Origin: Devosia sp.
GTDB taxonomy: Bacteria > Pseudomonadota > Alphaproteobacteria > Rhizobiales > Devosiaceae
Assembly: GCA_011322005.1 (NCBI GenBank)
Contig: DROE01000098.1
Span: 1-37,879, forward strand
Direction: 5' to 3'
DNA: 37,879 nt
The notes below the pieces were generated by a model, which was not told the DNA's origin, did not search any database, and saw only the letters and a list, made by a program, of their open reading frames with translations. Of the stretch, positions 16,435 through 24,569 are shown piece by piece. The stretch's first letter is position 1. Each line of letters starts with the position of its first letter. The translations under genes were made by a program, and so were the position numbers.

Positions 16435-17490
16435 GTGAACACCTCGCTGAACAACGCCATTGACAGTCTGCAGGCGCCTGAAGCCGACCGGATGCGGCCC
16501 GTCAGAGTCTGGCTCTATGTCCTGGCGTTCGCTATCGTGCTGATGGTTGCGGTGGGTGGTATCACCCGGCTGACCGATTCCGGTTTATCAATTACATCCT
16601 GGAAGCCCATAAGCGGCATGCTTCCTCCACTTTCGCGGGCCGACTGGATGGTGGAATTTGAGGCTTATCAGCAAATCCCGGAATTTCAGCTTCAGAACAA
16701 CTGGATGGACCTGGAAGCGTTCAAATCCATTTTCTGGTGGGAGTGGGGGCATCGCTTTCTGGGGCGCATCATTGGCTTAATGTTCGCAATTCCCTTTGTG
16801 GTGTTTCTTGTGCAGAAACGTTTGAACTGGCGGCTGGCGCCTTCGCTGGCGCTATTGTTTGTTCTTGGCGGGTTTCAGGGCTTTCTGGGCTGGTGGATGG
16901 TTTCCTCGGGTCTCACCGAGCGGGTGGACGTATCGCAATACCGGCTTGCGGCCCATCTGGGCGCTGCGAGCCTGTTGCTGGCCGCAATTATCTGGGTGGC
17001 GCGCCGCCTGCGGCCCGAACGGAGGGGAAATCTGGTTATTGGCAATGTGATCGCGCTCCAATTCTTGGCGCTATTGGTGTTTCTGCAAATCATTCTGGGA
17101 GCATTCGTTGCCGGACTGGATGCCGGATATGGCTTTAACACCTGGCCGCTGATGGAGGGACGCTGGATACCTGAAGGGCTGGCTACGCTCGAACCCATGT
17201 GGCGCAATCTGTTTGAAAATCTGCTCACGGTGCAGTTCACTCACCGGCTGTTGGCATACATCATACTACTCTATGTAGTGATTTGGCTGGGCATTGGCTG
17301 GCTGCAACAAGGGTTTTTGGAACTGGACAACTGGCTGAAAATCATTGCCCTGCTGGTCGTCGGGCAGGTGGTGCTGGGAATTTTGACACTGGTTTATATT
17401 GTGCCCATTCCACTGGCCATCGGTCATCAGACTCTGGCGTTTATGCTTTTTGCTTCTATATTTGCAGCTCTTGCAGACCAGAGAGGATAG
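16435..17490 (+). CDS. ctaA: Heme A synthase (COX15/CtaA)
   Basis: Integral membrane oxidoreductase of 351 residues that converts heme O to heme A for aa3-type cytochrome oxidase. Eight hydrophobic segments are visible. The conserved heme-ligand histidines appear in EWGHRFLGRIIG, RLAAHLGAA, QFTHRLLAYI and AIGHQTLAF, and GGITRLTDSGLSITSWKP near residue 40 is the family signature of the alphaproteobacterial/mitochondrial type. GTG start at 16435 is supported by GGGAG 8-12 nt upstream. Stands alone between DUF2842 and the rplM operon. Confidence 0.95.
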   Translation: MNTSLNNAIDSLQAPEADRMRPVRVWLYVLAFAIVLMVAVGGITRLTDSGLSITSWKPISGMLPPLSRADWMVEFEAYQQIPEFQLQNNWMDLEAFKSIFWWEWGHRFLGRIIGLMFAIPFVVFLVQKRLNWRLAPSLALLFVLGGFQGFLGWWMVSSGLTERVDVSQYRLAAHLGAASLLLAAIIWVARRLRPERRGNLVIGNVIALQFLALLVFLQIILGAFVAGLDAGYGFNTWPLMEGRWIPEGLATLEPMWRNLFENLLTVQFTHRLLAYIILLYVVIWLGIGWLQQGFLELDNWLKIIALLVVGQVVLGILTLVYIVPIPLAIGHQTLAFMLFASIFAALADQRG

Positions 17491-17554
17491 CTGCGCACGG
17501 TAATATAATACCGCACAGTTAAGTCTTGGGAAAACAACAAGAAAATTAAAGTGC

Positions 17555-17581
17555 TTGACGCCAGCTACAGGGATATATATC
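17555..17581 (+). promoter_or_regulatory. Candidate rplM-rpsI promoter
   Basis: TTGACG at 17555-17560 and a TATATAT stretch ending in TATATC at 17574-17581 look like a housekeeping promoter with slightly short spacing. Transcription from here would give a leader of about 90 nt before rplM at 17677, long enough for ribosomal-protein feedback, but no conserved L13-leader structure was recognised. Confidence 0.45.
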
Positions 17582-17676
17582 ACGCGACCAAACAGACGTG
17601 GCCCCTTTTGGGATCAATACAGCCCGGGTGTGGCACCGGTCCGCGCCGCCTGAAATGAAACTGGGAAATATTTGAC

Positions 17677-18141
17677 ATGAAAACGTTCTCGGCCAAAGCA
17701 AGTGAGATCGACAAGAAGTGGATCCTCATCGATGCCAAGGGGCTGGTGGTGGGGCGCCTGGCGGCAGTTATCGCCACCCGCCTCAGGGGCAAGCACCTGC
17801 CTATTTTCACCCCTCACGTGGATTGCGGCGACAACATTGTTGTCATCAACGCCGACAAGGTGAAGCTGACCGGCAACAAGCTGGATCAGCGTAAATTCTA
17901 TTGGCACACCGGCCATCCCGGCGGCATAAAAGACCGCACTTCGCGGCAGTTGCTCGAGGGGCGTTTTCCCGAGCGCGTTCTGGAAAATGCTGTGCGCCGG
18001 ATGATGCCCGGTGGCCCGCTGAGCCGCGCGCAGTTGAAAAACCTGCGCATCTATTCAGGCGAAGCCCACCCCCATGAAGCCCAACAGCCCAGTGTTCTGG
18101 ATGTTGGTGCTCTCAATTCCAAGAATGTGAAGGTGTCCTGA
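17677..18141 (+). CDS. rplM: 50S ribosomal protein L13
   Basis: A 154-residue ribosomal protein of the large subunit. KTFSAKASEIDKKWILIDA at the N-terminus, LVVGRLAAVIATRLRGK, then GDNIVVINADKVKLTGNK and RRMMPGGPLSRAQLKNLRIY are standard L13 landmarks. It is followed after one base by rpsI, the universal rplM-rpsI arrangement. Full length. Confidence 0.98.
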   Translation: MKTFSAKASEIDKKWILIDAKGLVVGRLAAVIATRLRGKHLPIFTPHVDCGDNIVVINADKVKLTGNKLDQRKFYWHTGHPGGIKDRTSRQLLEGRFPERVLENAVRRMMPGGPLSRAQLKNLRIYSGEAHPHEAQQPSVLDVGALNSKNVKVS

Positions 18142-18142
18142 T

Positions 18143-18631
18143 ATGGCCGAGGAACAAACACTCAATACCCTTGAAGACCTGGGCGAAGCCGCGGTTGCGA
18201 CTGTCGAAAGCGAAGCGCCGGTTTATGTGCAAAAGCTGGATGCGCAGGGGCGCGCCTACGCCACGGGAAAACGCAAGGGTGCGGTTGCCCGGGTGTGGAT
18301 CAAGCCCGGTTCGGGCCGCATCACCATCAACGGGCGCGAGTTTGAGAAATATTTCGCCCGTCCGGTGTTGCGCATGGTTCTTCTGCAGCCCGTGGTTGCG
18401 GCCGAGCGAAGCGACCAGTACGATGTTGTGGCAACCGTTTCAGGGGGTGGCCTTTCGGGGCAGGCGGGCGCGGTGCGCCATGGCCTTTCCAAGGCGCTGA
18501 CCCTGTTTGAGCCGGAACTGCGTCCGGTGCTGAAAAAAGGCGGCTTCCTGACTCGTGACAGCCGCGTTGTGGAACGCAAGAAATACGGCAAGGCCAAGGC
18601 CCGCCGTTCGTTCCAGTTCTCCAAGCGTTGA
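18143..18631 (+). CDS. rpsI: 30S ribosomal protein S9
   Basis: A 162-residue small-subunit protein with an alphaproteobacterial N-terminal acidic extension (about residues 1-35) before the S9 core. The core shows ATGKRKGAVARVWIKPG, the GGGLSGQAGAVRHGLSKAL signature, and the basic C-terminal tail KAKARRSFQFSKR that reaches the decoding site. Second gene of the rplM operon, which closes with the terminator at 18658-18686. Confidence 0.98.
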   Translation: MAEEQTLNTLEDLGEAAVATVESEAPVYVQKLDAQGRAYATGKRKGAVARVWIKPGSGRITINGREFEKYFARPVLRMVLLQPVVAAERSDQYDVVATVSGGGLSGQAGAVRHGLSKALTLFEPELRPVLKKGGFLTRDSRVVERKKYGKAKARRSFQFSKR

Positions 18632-18657
18632 ACCAGCGCCACACTCAGACAAGTTTC

Positions 18658-18686
18658 AAAAGGGGTGCCTCTCGGTACCCCTTTTT
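18658..18686 (+). terminator. Intrinsic terminator after rpsI
   Basis: Stem AAAAGGGGT / ACCCCTTTT around a short GCCTCTCGGT loop, ending in a T-run, 27 nt after the rpsI stop. The A-rich left arm makes it able to act in both directions, and it also faces the end of the convergent TetR gene at 18714. Confidence 0.9.
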
Positions 18687-18713
18687 GTTGCCTTCAGCGG
18701 GGTAATTTCACGG

Positions 18714-19325
18714 CTACTGTTTGCTGGACCACTTCAGGGACAACTGGGGCAGGATTTGTTCAAAACGGATATCCGGCACCATTTTGTCAGCCTCCCCTTT
18801 GCGCTCGCGCCGGGACAAGACGGCAAAGCCATGGACCAGCGACCAGATCATGATCTCGGTTCCCCGGCTGCCCGCGCTTCCATGGCGGAATGGAGCGCAG
18901 CCCTCGACCAGCACTTGATAGGCGGCTTCGGCCTGTTGAATGAAGTCCTGGTCTTCAAAATCCAGCTTCTGCGGTGAAAACATCAGAACAAACAGGGCAT
19001 CATTTTCTCTGGCAAAGCGCAAGTACCCCTCGCAGATGGCCTCAAGTCTCGCCCGCGGTTCGTCGACTGTCTTCTCGCGCTCTTCAATCATGGTGTTGGT
19101 AAACTTCTCATAGCCCCGCGCAACGATGGCGGTAAGCAGCCCGCTTACCCCCTTGAAATGGTGGGCGGGTGCCGCATGAGAAACCCCGGCACGAGCCGCA
19201 CAGCGGCGCAGGCTCAGCGCCTCAAGTCCCCCTTCGGCCAGCAGTTCAATGCCGGCGCTGATCAGGGCCTCGCGCAGGTCGCCACGACGCCGGAGCATTT
19301 TGCCCGGTGTTTCAAAGGATGTCAT
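18714..19325 (-). CDS. TetR-family transcriptional regulator
   Basis: About 203 residues from ATG 19325 (MTSFETPG). The N-terminal TetR helix-turn-helix reads REALISAGIELLAEGG, LSLRRCAARAGVSHAAPAHHF; the C-terminal ligand domain (ARLEAICEGYLRFARENDALFVLMF, and a late IMIWSLVHGF) resembles the WHG-type TetR_C_33 group. Divergent from the DUF2306-type gene at 19475; a double palindrome lies between them and overlaps the promoter hexamers, so it very probably represses both itself and the neighbour. A longer frame starts at 19373 but would put the N-terminus inside the operator. Inducer unknown. Confidence 0.88.
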   Translation of the reverse strand: MTSFETPGKMLRRRGDLREALISAGIELLAEGGLEALSLRRCAARAGVSHAAPAHHFKGVSGLLTAIVARGYEKFTNTMIEEREKTVDEPRARLEAICEGYLRFARENDALFVLMFSPQKLDFEDQDFIQQAEAAYQVLVEGCAPFRHGSAGSRGTEIMIWSLVHGFAVLSRRERKGEADKMVPDIRFEQILPQLSLKWSSKQ

Positions 19326-19346
19326 AGGCGACACATAAATTCGAGA

Positions 19347-19398
19347 CTTGACACTGTCAAGTATATTGGCCATATAGCACTAACTTGACACTGTCTAG
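19347..19398. promoter_or_regulatory. Double TetR operator overlapping divergent promoters
   Basis: CTTGACACTGTCAAG at 19347-19361 is a perfect 15-bp palindrome; CTTGACACTGTCTAG at 19384-19398 is the same with one mismatch, start-to-start distance 37 bp. The first palindrome supplies TTGACA (19348-19353), 17 bp before CATATA (19371-19376), for the rightward gene, and on the minus strand TTGACA 17 bp before TATGTG for the leftward gene. The second copy covers the predicted rightward start point. This is a typical self-repressing TetR layout. Confidence 0.85.
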
Positions 19399-19474
19399 TT
19401 GCTCTGCCGCTTTGTTGGTTGCCGGCCTTTTGGGCTGTGGTGGACTTGTTGCAAGCCAGACGAGGAGAGATAAA

Positions 19475-20101
19475 ATGCCGGTTGTGGCCAGGACGCTGAA
19501 TTTCACCAGAAGATTTTTGTTCTGGTTCCTTTCGATTGCCATTGCGCTGGCCTCGGTGCGCTATTTGCTTCTGGGTATGGAAGCTGCGTTTCCCAACATG
19601 TTGCACCAGCTTGATGCCCAGCGCTTCGCTTTTTACGCCCATGTTATTGCCGGTCCCATCGCCATGGTGATTGTGCCCTTTCAGTTCTGGGGGAAACTGC
19701 GCACCCGCAGGCCGACTGTGCATCGTTGGTTGGGGCGCACCTATGCCTTGATGATACTGATTGCCGGGCTATCAGGTCTGGTGATTGCGCTGAACACCAA
19801 TGCAGGTGCGTTTGCAGCAACCGGGTTCTTTATCCTTGGGCTGTTGTGGCTCTGGAGCACGGCGCAGGCGGTTTTACACGCGCGGGCAGGACGCATTGCG
19901 CAGCACAAAGACTGGATGATTCGCTCGGCGGCTCTGACCTTTGCCGGGGTGACGCTGCGTCTCTGGCTGGCTGGTTCCATTACGCAGGGCATACCGTTTG
20001 AGACGGCCTATCCCGTTATTGCATGGCTGTGCTGGGTGCCCAATATTGTGATTGCGGAATATCTGGTGCGTAAAAAACCGGGTAGCGCTGTGGCGGCCTG
20101 A
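19475..20101 (+). CDS. DUF2306-type integral membrane protein
   Basis: A 208-residue protein with about six membrane helices; start at 19475 is fixed by a strong Shine-Dalgarno (GAGGAGA, 19462-19468). The earlier TTG at 19385 lies in the operator and is rejected. Histidines are placed as in DUF2306 proteins (HVIAGPIAMV, VHRWLGRTYAL, QHKDWMIRS), suggesting heme or ubiquinone-type redox binding, but the role of the family is not established. Expression should be controlled by the divergent TetR protein. Ends 16 bp from the convergent glycosyltransferase gene. Confidence 0.75.
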   Translation: MPVVARTLNFTRRFLFWFLSIAIALASVRYLLLGMEAAFPNMLHQLDAQRFAFYAHVIAGPIAMVIVPFQFWGKLRTRRPTVHRWLGRTYALMILIAGLSGLVIALNTNAGAFAATGFFILGLLWLWSTAQAVLHARAGRIAQHKDWMIRSAALTFAGVTLRLWLAGSITQGIPFETAYPVIAWLCWVPNIVIAEYLVRKKPGSAVAA

Positions 20102-20116
20102 AGCCGCCAATACCAG

Positions 20117-21427
20117 CTACCAGTTGGCCCAGCTGGCGGTGTGGTCATAACCCTGTTCGCGTTCCGAGTGGGTCTTGTAGTTATTCATGACCCGTTCGAT
20201 ATGTCTGATGGCGCGAGCGGGTCCATCCTCCGAGTGAAGCCTCTCTGACACATCTTGCGCGGCGTGAGTGTAGCTCTGCTGTGTTGACAGGGCATGCAGC
20301 GCTCCGGCGAGTGCATCCGGTGTCAGTTTTTTCAGAGCAACCGGTTCAGGGCCGCAGCCCAGTTCATGCACTCGGCGACCCCAATAGGGCTGGTCGATGG
20401 CCTGAGGAACCACAAATGTCGGTTTCCCGGCGTACAATCCCGCCGCTGTGGTACCCGCCCCCCCATGGTGCACCACTGCCTTGACGTGGGCGAACAGCTT
20501 GTCATGGGGCGCTTTTGATATGGCGAAAACATTTTTGGGGAGATTTTCGGAGTCAAAGCCTCCCCAGCCGCTGGCGACCACAACGCGTCCACCCCAGCGC
20601 TGCACGGCCTCTCTCAGAATATGCGTATTGCGTGAAGCGCCAAAGGGCATGGAGCCGAAACCCAGGTAAACGGGGGCATCGCCTTCAGAGAGAAATTTCG
20701 AGAACTCCGGCGACGGCCGCCAGTCGGTCTGGTCAGACAAATGCCAGTAACCCGTAACGATTGCAGTTTTTGGCCAATCGCGCGGGCGCGGTGAGACTAT
20801 GCCGGAATAGGCATAGAGCGTAACCAGGTTCTTACCTTCATTGTCCTTGAAAAACCCACCGCTCTTGCGCGGTTCAAGCCCCATCAGTTCCCGGCGCAGG
20901 CGATCGCGGGGAAAATCATAATAGGCCTGCTGAACGCTGGTTGCGGCGTGGGTAAGCCAGTTCAGCGTCCGCCCCAGGTCGGGAAGGTCAAAGGTGCAGA
21001 TTGGGAACTCGCCGGTGGTATTGAGCGGCTGTAAAGCAGTGGCAATCGCCGGAATGTCCAGCGCTTCGGCTATATCAATGGCAAAGCTGGTGTTGATGTT
21101 GAGAATGATGAGGTCTGCCCCCTGCGCCATCGTCCAGGAACGGCGAGCGGCCTGTTCGACTATTTTCTGGCCTTGCTGGAGAAGCGCCGGCATTGAGACC
21201 AGAAAATTCTCGCTGGCATGCTCAAAGTTGGACTGCTTGAGAAAAGAGCGAATATTGCTCCCCAAAGAGCAAAACTCCAGCCCCAGGCTTTCGGTTTCCT
21301 CTTCAAAGTCCGCAGGCGCCCCCACAACCACTGAATAGCCGCGCGTCTTCAGGGCCATGGCAAGCGCCAGATAGGGCTGCACATCTCCCCTTGTACCAAT
21401 GGTTGTTATTGCAATACGTTTAGCCAT
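20117..21427 (-). CDS. Family 1 glycosyltransferase (UDP-glucuronosyl/sterol-glucosyltransferase type)
   Basis: A 436-residue GT-B enzyme. N-terminal MAKRIAITTIGTRGDVQPYLALAMAL is the hallmark of the macrolide/sterol glycosyltransferase group; the C-terminal donor site shows VYLGFGSMPFG, VVHHGGAGTTAAGL, and PQAIDQPYWGRRV. It would transfer a sugar from a nucleotide donor to a lipid or small hydrophobic acceptor. Start at 21427 (AAGG upstream); ATG 21481 and the frame to 21610 add residues without family similarity. It stands alone; no acceptor is suggested by the neighbours. Confidence 0.87.
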   Translation of the reverse strand: MAKRIAITTIGTRGDVQPYLALAMALKTRGYSVVVGAPADFEEETESLGLEFCSLGSNIRSFLKQSNFEHASENFLVSMPALLQQGQKIVEQAARRSWTMAQGADLIILNINTSFAIDIAEALDIPAIATALQPLNTTGEFPICTFDLPDLGRTLNWLTHAATSVQQAYYDFPRDRLRRELMGLEPRKSGGFFKDNEGKNLVTLYAYSGIVSPRPRDWPKTAIVTGYWHLSDQTDWRPSPEFSKFLSEGDAPVYLGFGSMPFGASRNTHILREAVQRWGGRVVVASGWGGFDSENLPKNVFAISKAPHDKLFAHVKAVVHHGGAGTTAAGLYAGKPTFVVPQAIDQPYWGRRVHELGCGPEPVALKKLTPDALAGALHALSTQQSYTHAAQDVSERLHSEDGPARAIRHIERVMNNYKTHSEREQGYDHTASWANW

Positions 21428-21608
21428 TGGGGCCTTGTTCAACCAACCTTGCACACCGCGAACGGTGACTTTCTCTGACATCCCGCCAGGGAGAAACCGG
21501 ATGATAAAAGGGTTCGGATGCCTCTCCCGGGCAGTCCATGACCAGCGATTGAAGTGTTTCCAGCCGTCACGGACGCGCCACACGCAGATGTTCACGCCAA
21601 TTTTGACC

Positions 21609-21622
21609 AAATGTCGACATTT
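21609..21622. promoter_or_regulatory. Perfect 14-bp palindrome in a divergent promoter region
   Basis: AAATGTCGACATTT lies between the leftward glycosyltransferase and the rightward aminotransferase. A regulator-binding role is possible but no matching regulator is recognised in the window. Confidence 0.3.
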
Positions 21623-21749
21623 ATCTCGACTTTTTCAAGAGTGCGCCTTCCCGGTCCGACAAAAATTCTATCAATATCAAACCATAATGTTGCAGTATAG
21701 GGCTGGCAGTAGCCGGGTCACTTGATTCATTTTTTGTCTGAGATGCACC

Positions 21750-22967
21750 ATGAGCAACGAATTTCACAATATCAAACGTCTGCCCCCTTATGTGTTTGAG
21801 CATATCAACCCCATCAAGGCGCGGGCGCGGGCAGCGGGGGTTGATATTATCGATCTCGGCATGGGCAACCCCGATTTGCCGACCCCCGCGCACATCGTTG
21901 AAAAGCTGGCCGAGACAGTGAAAGATCCGCGCACCCACCGCTATTCAGCCTCCAAAGGCATCCCGGGTTTGCGCAAGGCTCAGGCCTCCTATTACGGGCG
22001 CCGGTTCGGGGTTAAGCTGAACCCGGACACCCAGGTTGTAGCAACCCTTGGTTCCAAGGAGGGGTTTGCCAATATGGCCCAGGCCATCTGCGCGCCGGGA
22101 GACGTGGTGCTGGTTCCCAACCCCACCTATCCCATCCACTCGTTCGGGTTTATCATGTCGGGCGGTGTGGTACGCTCCATGCCTGCAGAACCCAATGATG
22201 AATTTTTCCGGGTGCTGGACCGGGCGGTACGCCACTCCATTCCCAAGCCCATTGCCCTGATTTTGAACTATCCTTCCAATCCCACAGCCTATGTTGCGGA
22301 CCTTGAGTTTTACCGCGAAGTGGTAAAATATTGCCGTACCCACGAGATTTTTATCCTCTCGGACCTGGCCTATTCCGAAGTCTATTTTGACGACAATCCT
22401 CCCCCCTCCATTTTGCAGGTTCCCAAGGCTCTGGATATCTGTGTGGAATTCACCTCCATGTCCAAAACCTTTTCCATGCCCGGTTGGCGCATGGGATTTG
22501 CTGTGGGCAATGAGAGGCTCATTTCAGCCTTGGCGCGGGTGAAGTCCTACCTGGACTATGGAGCGTTCACCCCTATCCAAGTAGCCGCCGCTGCCGCGCT
22601 TAATGGCCCGGACAAATGTATCTCCGACGTGCGGCAGGTCTATAAATCACGACGCGATGTGCTGGTTGAGAGTTTTGGCCGGGCGGGGTGGGACGTTCCA
22701 GCGCCTCCCGCGACCATGTTCGCCTGGGTGCCCATACCTGACCGGTTTGCCCATCTGGGTTCGCTTGAGTTTTCCAAGCAACTGATAGAGGAAGCCGCAG
22801 TCGCTGTGGCACCGGGCGTGGGCTTTGGCGAATATGGCGACAGTTACGTGCGCATCGCACTGGTGGAAAACGAGCAGCGCATCCGCCAGGCCGCGCGCAA
22901 CCTGAAGAGGTTTTTCGCTTCATCCGGTGTCGGAGGCAATGTGGTGGCGATGAATAAACCGAAGTAA
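21750..22967 (+). CDS. AlaC-like PLP aminotransferase (alanine/LL-diaminopimelate aminotransferase family)
   Basis: Fold-type I aminotransferase of 405 residues. It shows IDLGMGNPDLPTP, RYSASKGIPGLR, NPTYPIHSFG, the NYPSNPTA segment, PLP lysine Lys239 in SMSKTFSMPGWR and the terminal Arg in YVRIALVENEQR. The group includes glutamate:pyruvate transaminase AlaC and is often annotated as LL-diaminopimelate aminotransferase. In many Rhizobiales such a gene precedes hom, as here, so a role in amino-acid supply at the aspartate/alanine branch is likely. Start ATG 21750 lacks a strong ribosome site but matches the family start. Confidence 0.88.
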   Translation: MSNEFHNIKRLPPYVFEHINPIKARARAAGVDIIDLGMGNPDLPTPAHIVEKLAETVKDPRTHRYSASKGIPGLRKAQASYYGRRFGVKLNPDTQVVATLGSKEGFANMAQAICAPGDVVLVPNPTYPIHSFGFIMSGGVVRSMPAEPNDEFFRVLDRAVRHSIPKPIALILNYPSNPTAYVADLEFYREVVKYCRTHEIFILSDLAYSEVYFDDNPPPSILQVPKALDICVEFTSMSKTFSMPGWRMGFAVGNERLISALARVKSYLDYGAFTPIQVAAAAALNGPDKCISDVRQVYKSRRDVLVESFGRAGWDVPAPPATMFAWVPIPDRFAHLGSLEFSKQLIEEAAVAVAPGVGFGEYGDSYVRIALVENEQRIRQAARNLKRFFASSGVGGNVVAMNKPK

Positions 22968-23049
22968 TCTCCTAAAAAATTCCAGTTAGCGTCAGCCGCA
23001 CGAGATAAATCCTATTGACCGGATGGATTTTTCCTATTCTAACAAGCCC

Positions 23050-24558
23050 ATGAATGAACTGGACGATTTTTCACGGGCCGTTGAGGCCTTTTTGCAAAAG
23101 CAGGACTGGACGCCCACACGCTTTGGCCGCGAACTGGCGGGGGACCCCCAATTCGTCTTTGACCTGCGAGAGGGCCGCGAGCCGCGTTCGGACACGCGCG
23201 AGCGTATCAGCGAGGCCATGCGGAAATTTGCCGACAACCGGACATTGCCGCCTCTGAAGGTGGGGGTCGCGGGGCTGGGCACGGTGGGCGCGGCGCTGGT
23301 GGATATGTTGCAGCAGGGCGCGGGCAACCTTGAGCGCAAGCACGGGCGAAGAATCGAAGTGGTCTCGGTTTGCGCGCGCTCGCGTTCCCGTGACAGGGGC
23401 GTTGATATAGGGGAATATCAATGGTTCGACGACCCGGTGGCGCTGGCCGCCTCCAATGAAATCGACCTGTTCGTCGAACTCATCGGGGGCGAGGACGGCC
23501 CGGCGCTGGCGGCGGTGCGCGCAGCGCTCGATGCAGGCCGTCCTGTGGTCACCGCCAACAAGGCACTTCTGGCCAAGCACGGGGTTGATTTATCGCGCCG
23601 GGCCGAGCAAACGGGAGCCTATATCGGTTTTGAAGCCGCGGTTGCTGGGGGCATACCCGTAATCAAGACCCTGCGCGAAGGTATGGGCGCCGCCACGGTC
23701 TCACGCGTTTACGGGATTATGAACGGCACCTGCAACTATATCCTGACCCGCATGGGAGAAGAGGATATCTCGTTTCAGGACTGTCTGAGTGACGCCCAGG
23801 CCCTTGGTTATGCCGAGGCCGATCCCACTTTTGACGTGGAGGGGTTCGACACCGCCCACAAGCTGGCCCTTCTCTCAAGTCTTTGTTTTGGAAGCGAAAT
23901 CGCAGCCGACGAAATTTTTGTCGAGGGCATAACCGCCATTACCCAGGCCGACATCAACGTCGCGCGTGACCTGGGCTATAAAATCAAACTGCTGGGTATC
24001 GCCCAGCGCTCCAGCGAGGGCATCGAGCAAAGGGTGCATCCCACTTTTGTGCCTGAATCCAGCGCCATTGCACGGGTTGATGATGTGCTCAACGCAGTGG
24101 CGCTGGAAACCGACCACATACAGGAGCTTCTCCTGGCCGGACCGGGGGCCGGGGGGCTGGCAACTGCGGCATCCGTGCTCGCCGATATTCTGGATATTGC
24201 CCGTGGCCACAACGTGCCTCCGCTCGGTGTGCCGACCAGCGAACTTGTGCCCTATCTGCGGGCACCCATGCGCACCCACGAGGGGGGATATTATATACGG
24301 CTCAATGTGCGTGACGTGCCCGGTGCTCTGGCCGCGATTACCCGTCGCCTGGGGGAGAACGCCATTTCCCTTGAAAGCGTCATCCAGCGGCCTGATCTGC
24401 GGGCGGATAGTGCTCAGGCAGGCGAGGAAAATACACGCACACTGGTTCTGATTACCCAAGAGACGCTTGAATCCTCGGTGCGCGCAGCGCTGGAAAAGGT
24501 CGCCGACGATGGTTTTACCACTGGCGCGCCGCAGGTCATCCGCATAGAAAGTTTCTAG
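23050..24558 (+). CDS. hom: Homoserine dehydrogenase with N-terminal HTH-like extension
   Basis: Reduces aspartate semialdehyde to homoserine with NAD(P)H for threonine and methionine synthesis. From about residue 66 the protein is a normal Hom: VGVAGLGTVGAALV Rossmann motif, TANKALLAKHG, the core IMNGTCNYILTRM, the GYAEADPTFDVEGFD active-site segment, and a C-terminal ACT domain (about 415-495). Residues 1-65 are extra: FSRAVEAFLQKQDWTPTRF, then FGRELAGDPQFVFDLREGRE resemble small stand-alone HTH-like proteins of alphaproteobacteria. The frame is continuous, and no ATG is present at the usual Hom start; a TTG near residue 69 would be the only start there. Total 502 residues against about 430-440 usual. 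ATG 23023 is an alternative start; neither has a clear Shine-Dalgarno. A TTGACC at 23015-23020 may be a -35. Confidence 0.92.
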   Translation: MNELDDFSRAVEAFLQKQDWTPTRFGRELAGDPQFVFDLREGREPRSDTRERISEAMRKFADNRTLPPLKVGVAGLGTVGAALVDMLQQGAGNLERKHGRRIEVVSVCARSRSRDRGVDIGEYQWFDDPVALAASNEIDLFVELIGGEDGPALAAVRAALDAGRPVVTANKALLAKHGVDLSRRAEQTGAYIGFEAAVAGGIPVIKTLREGMGAATVSRVYGIMNGTCNYILTRMGEEDISFQDCLSDAQALGYAEADPTFDVEGFDTAHKLALLSSLCFGSEIAADEIFVEGITAITQADINVARDLGYKIKLLGIAQRSSEGIEQRVHPTFVPESSAIARVDDVLNAVALETDHIQELLLAGPGAGGLATAASVLADILDIARGHNVPPLGVPTSELVPYLRAPMRTHEGGYYIRLNVRDVPGALAAITRRLGENAISLESVIQRPDLRADSAQAGEENTRTLVLITQETLESSVRAALEKVADDGFTTGAPQVIRIESF

Positions 24559-24569
24559 CACGAAGCAGA

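Noticed and set aside
17582..17676. L13-leader type regulatory RNA before rplM
   Set aside because: Only weak local pairing (GGTG/CACC) was found; no conserved structure recognised.
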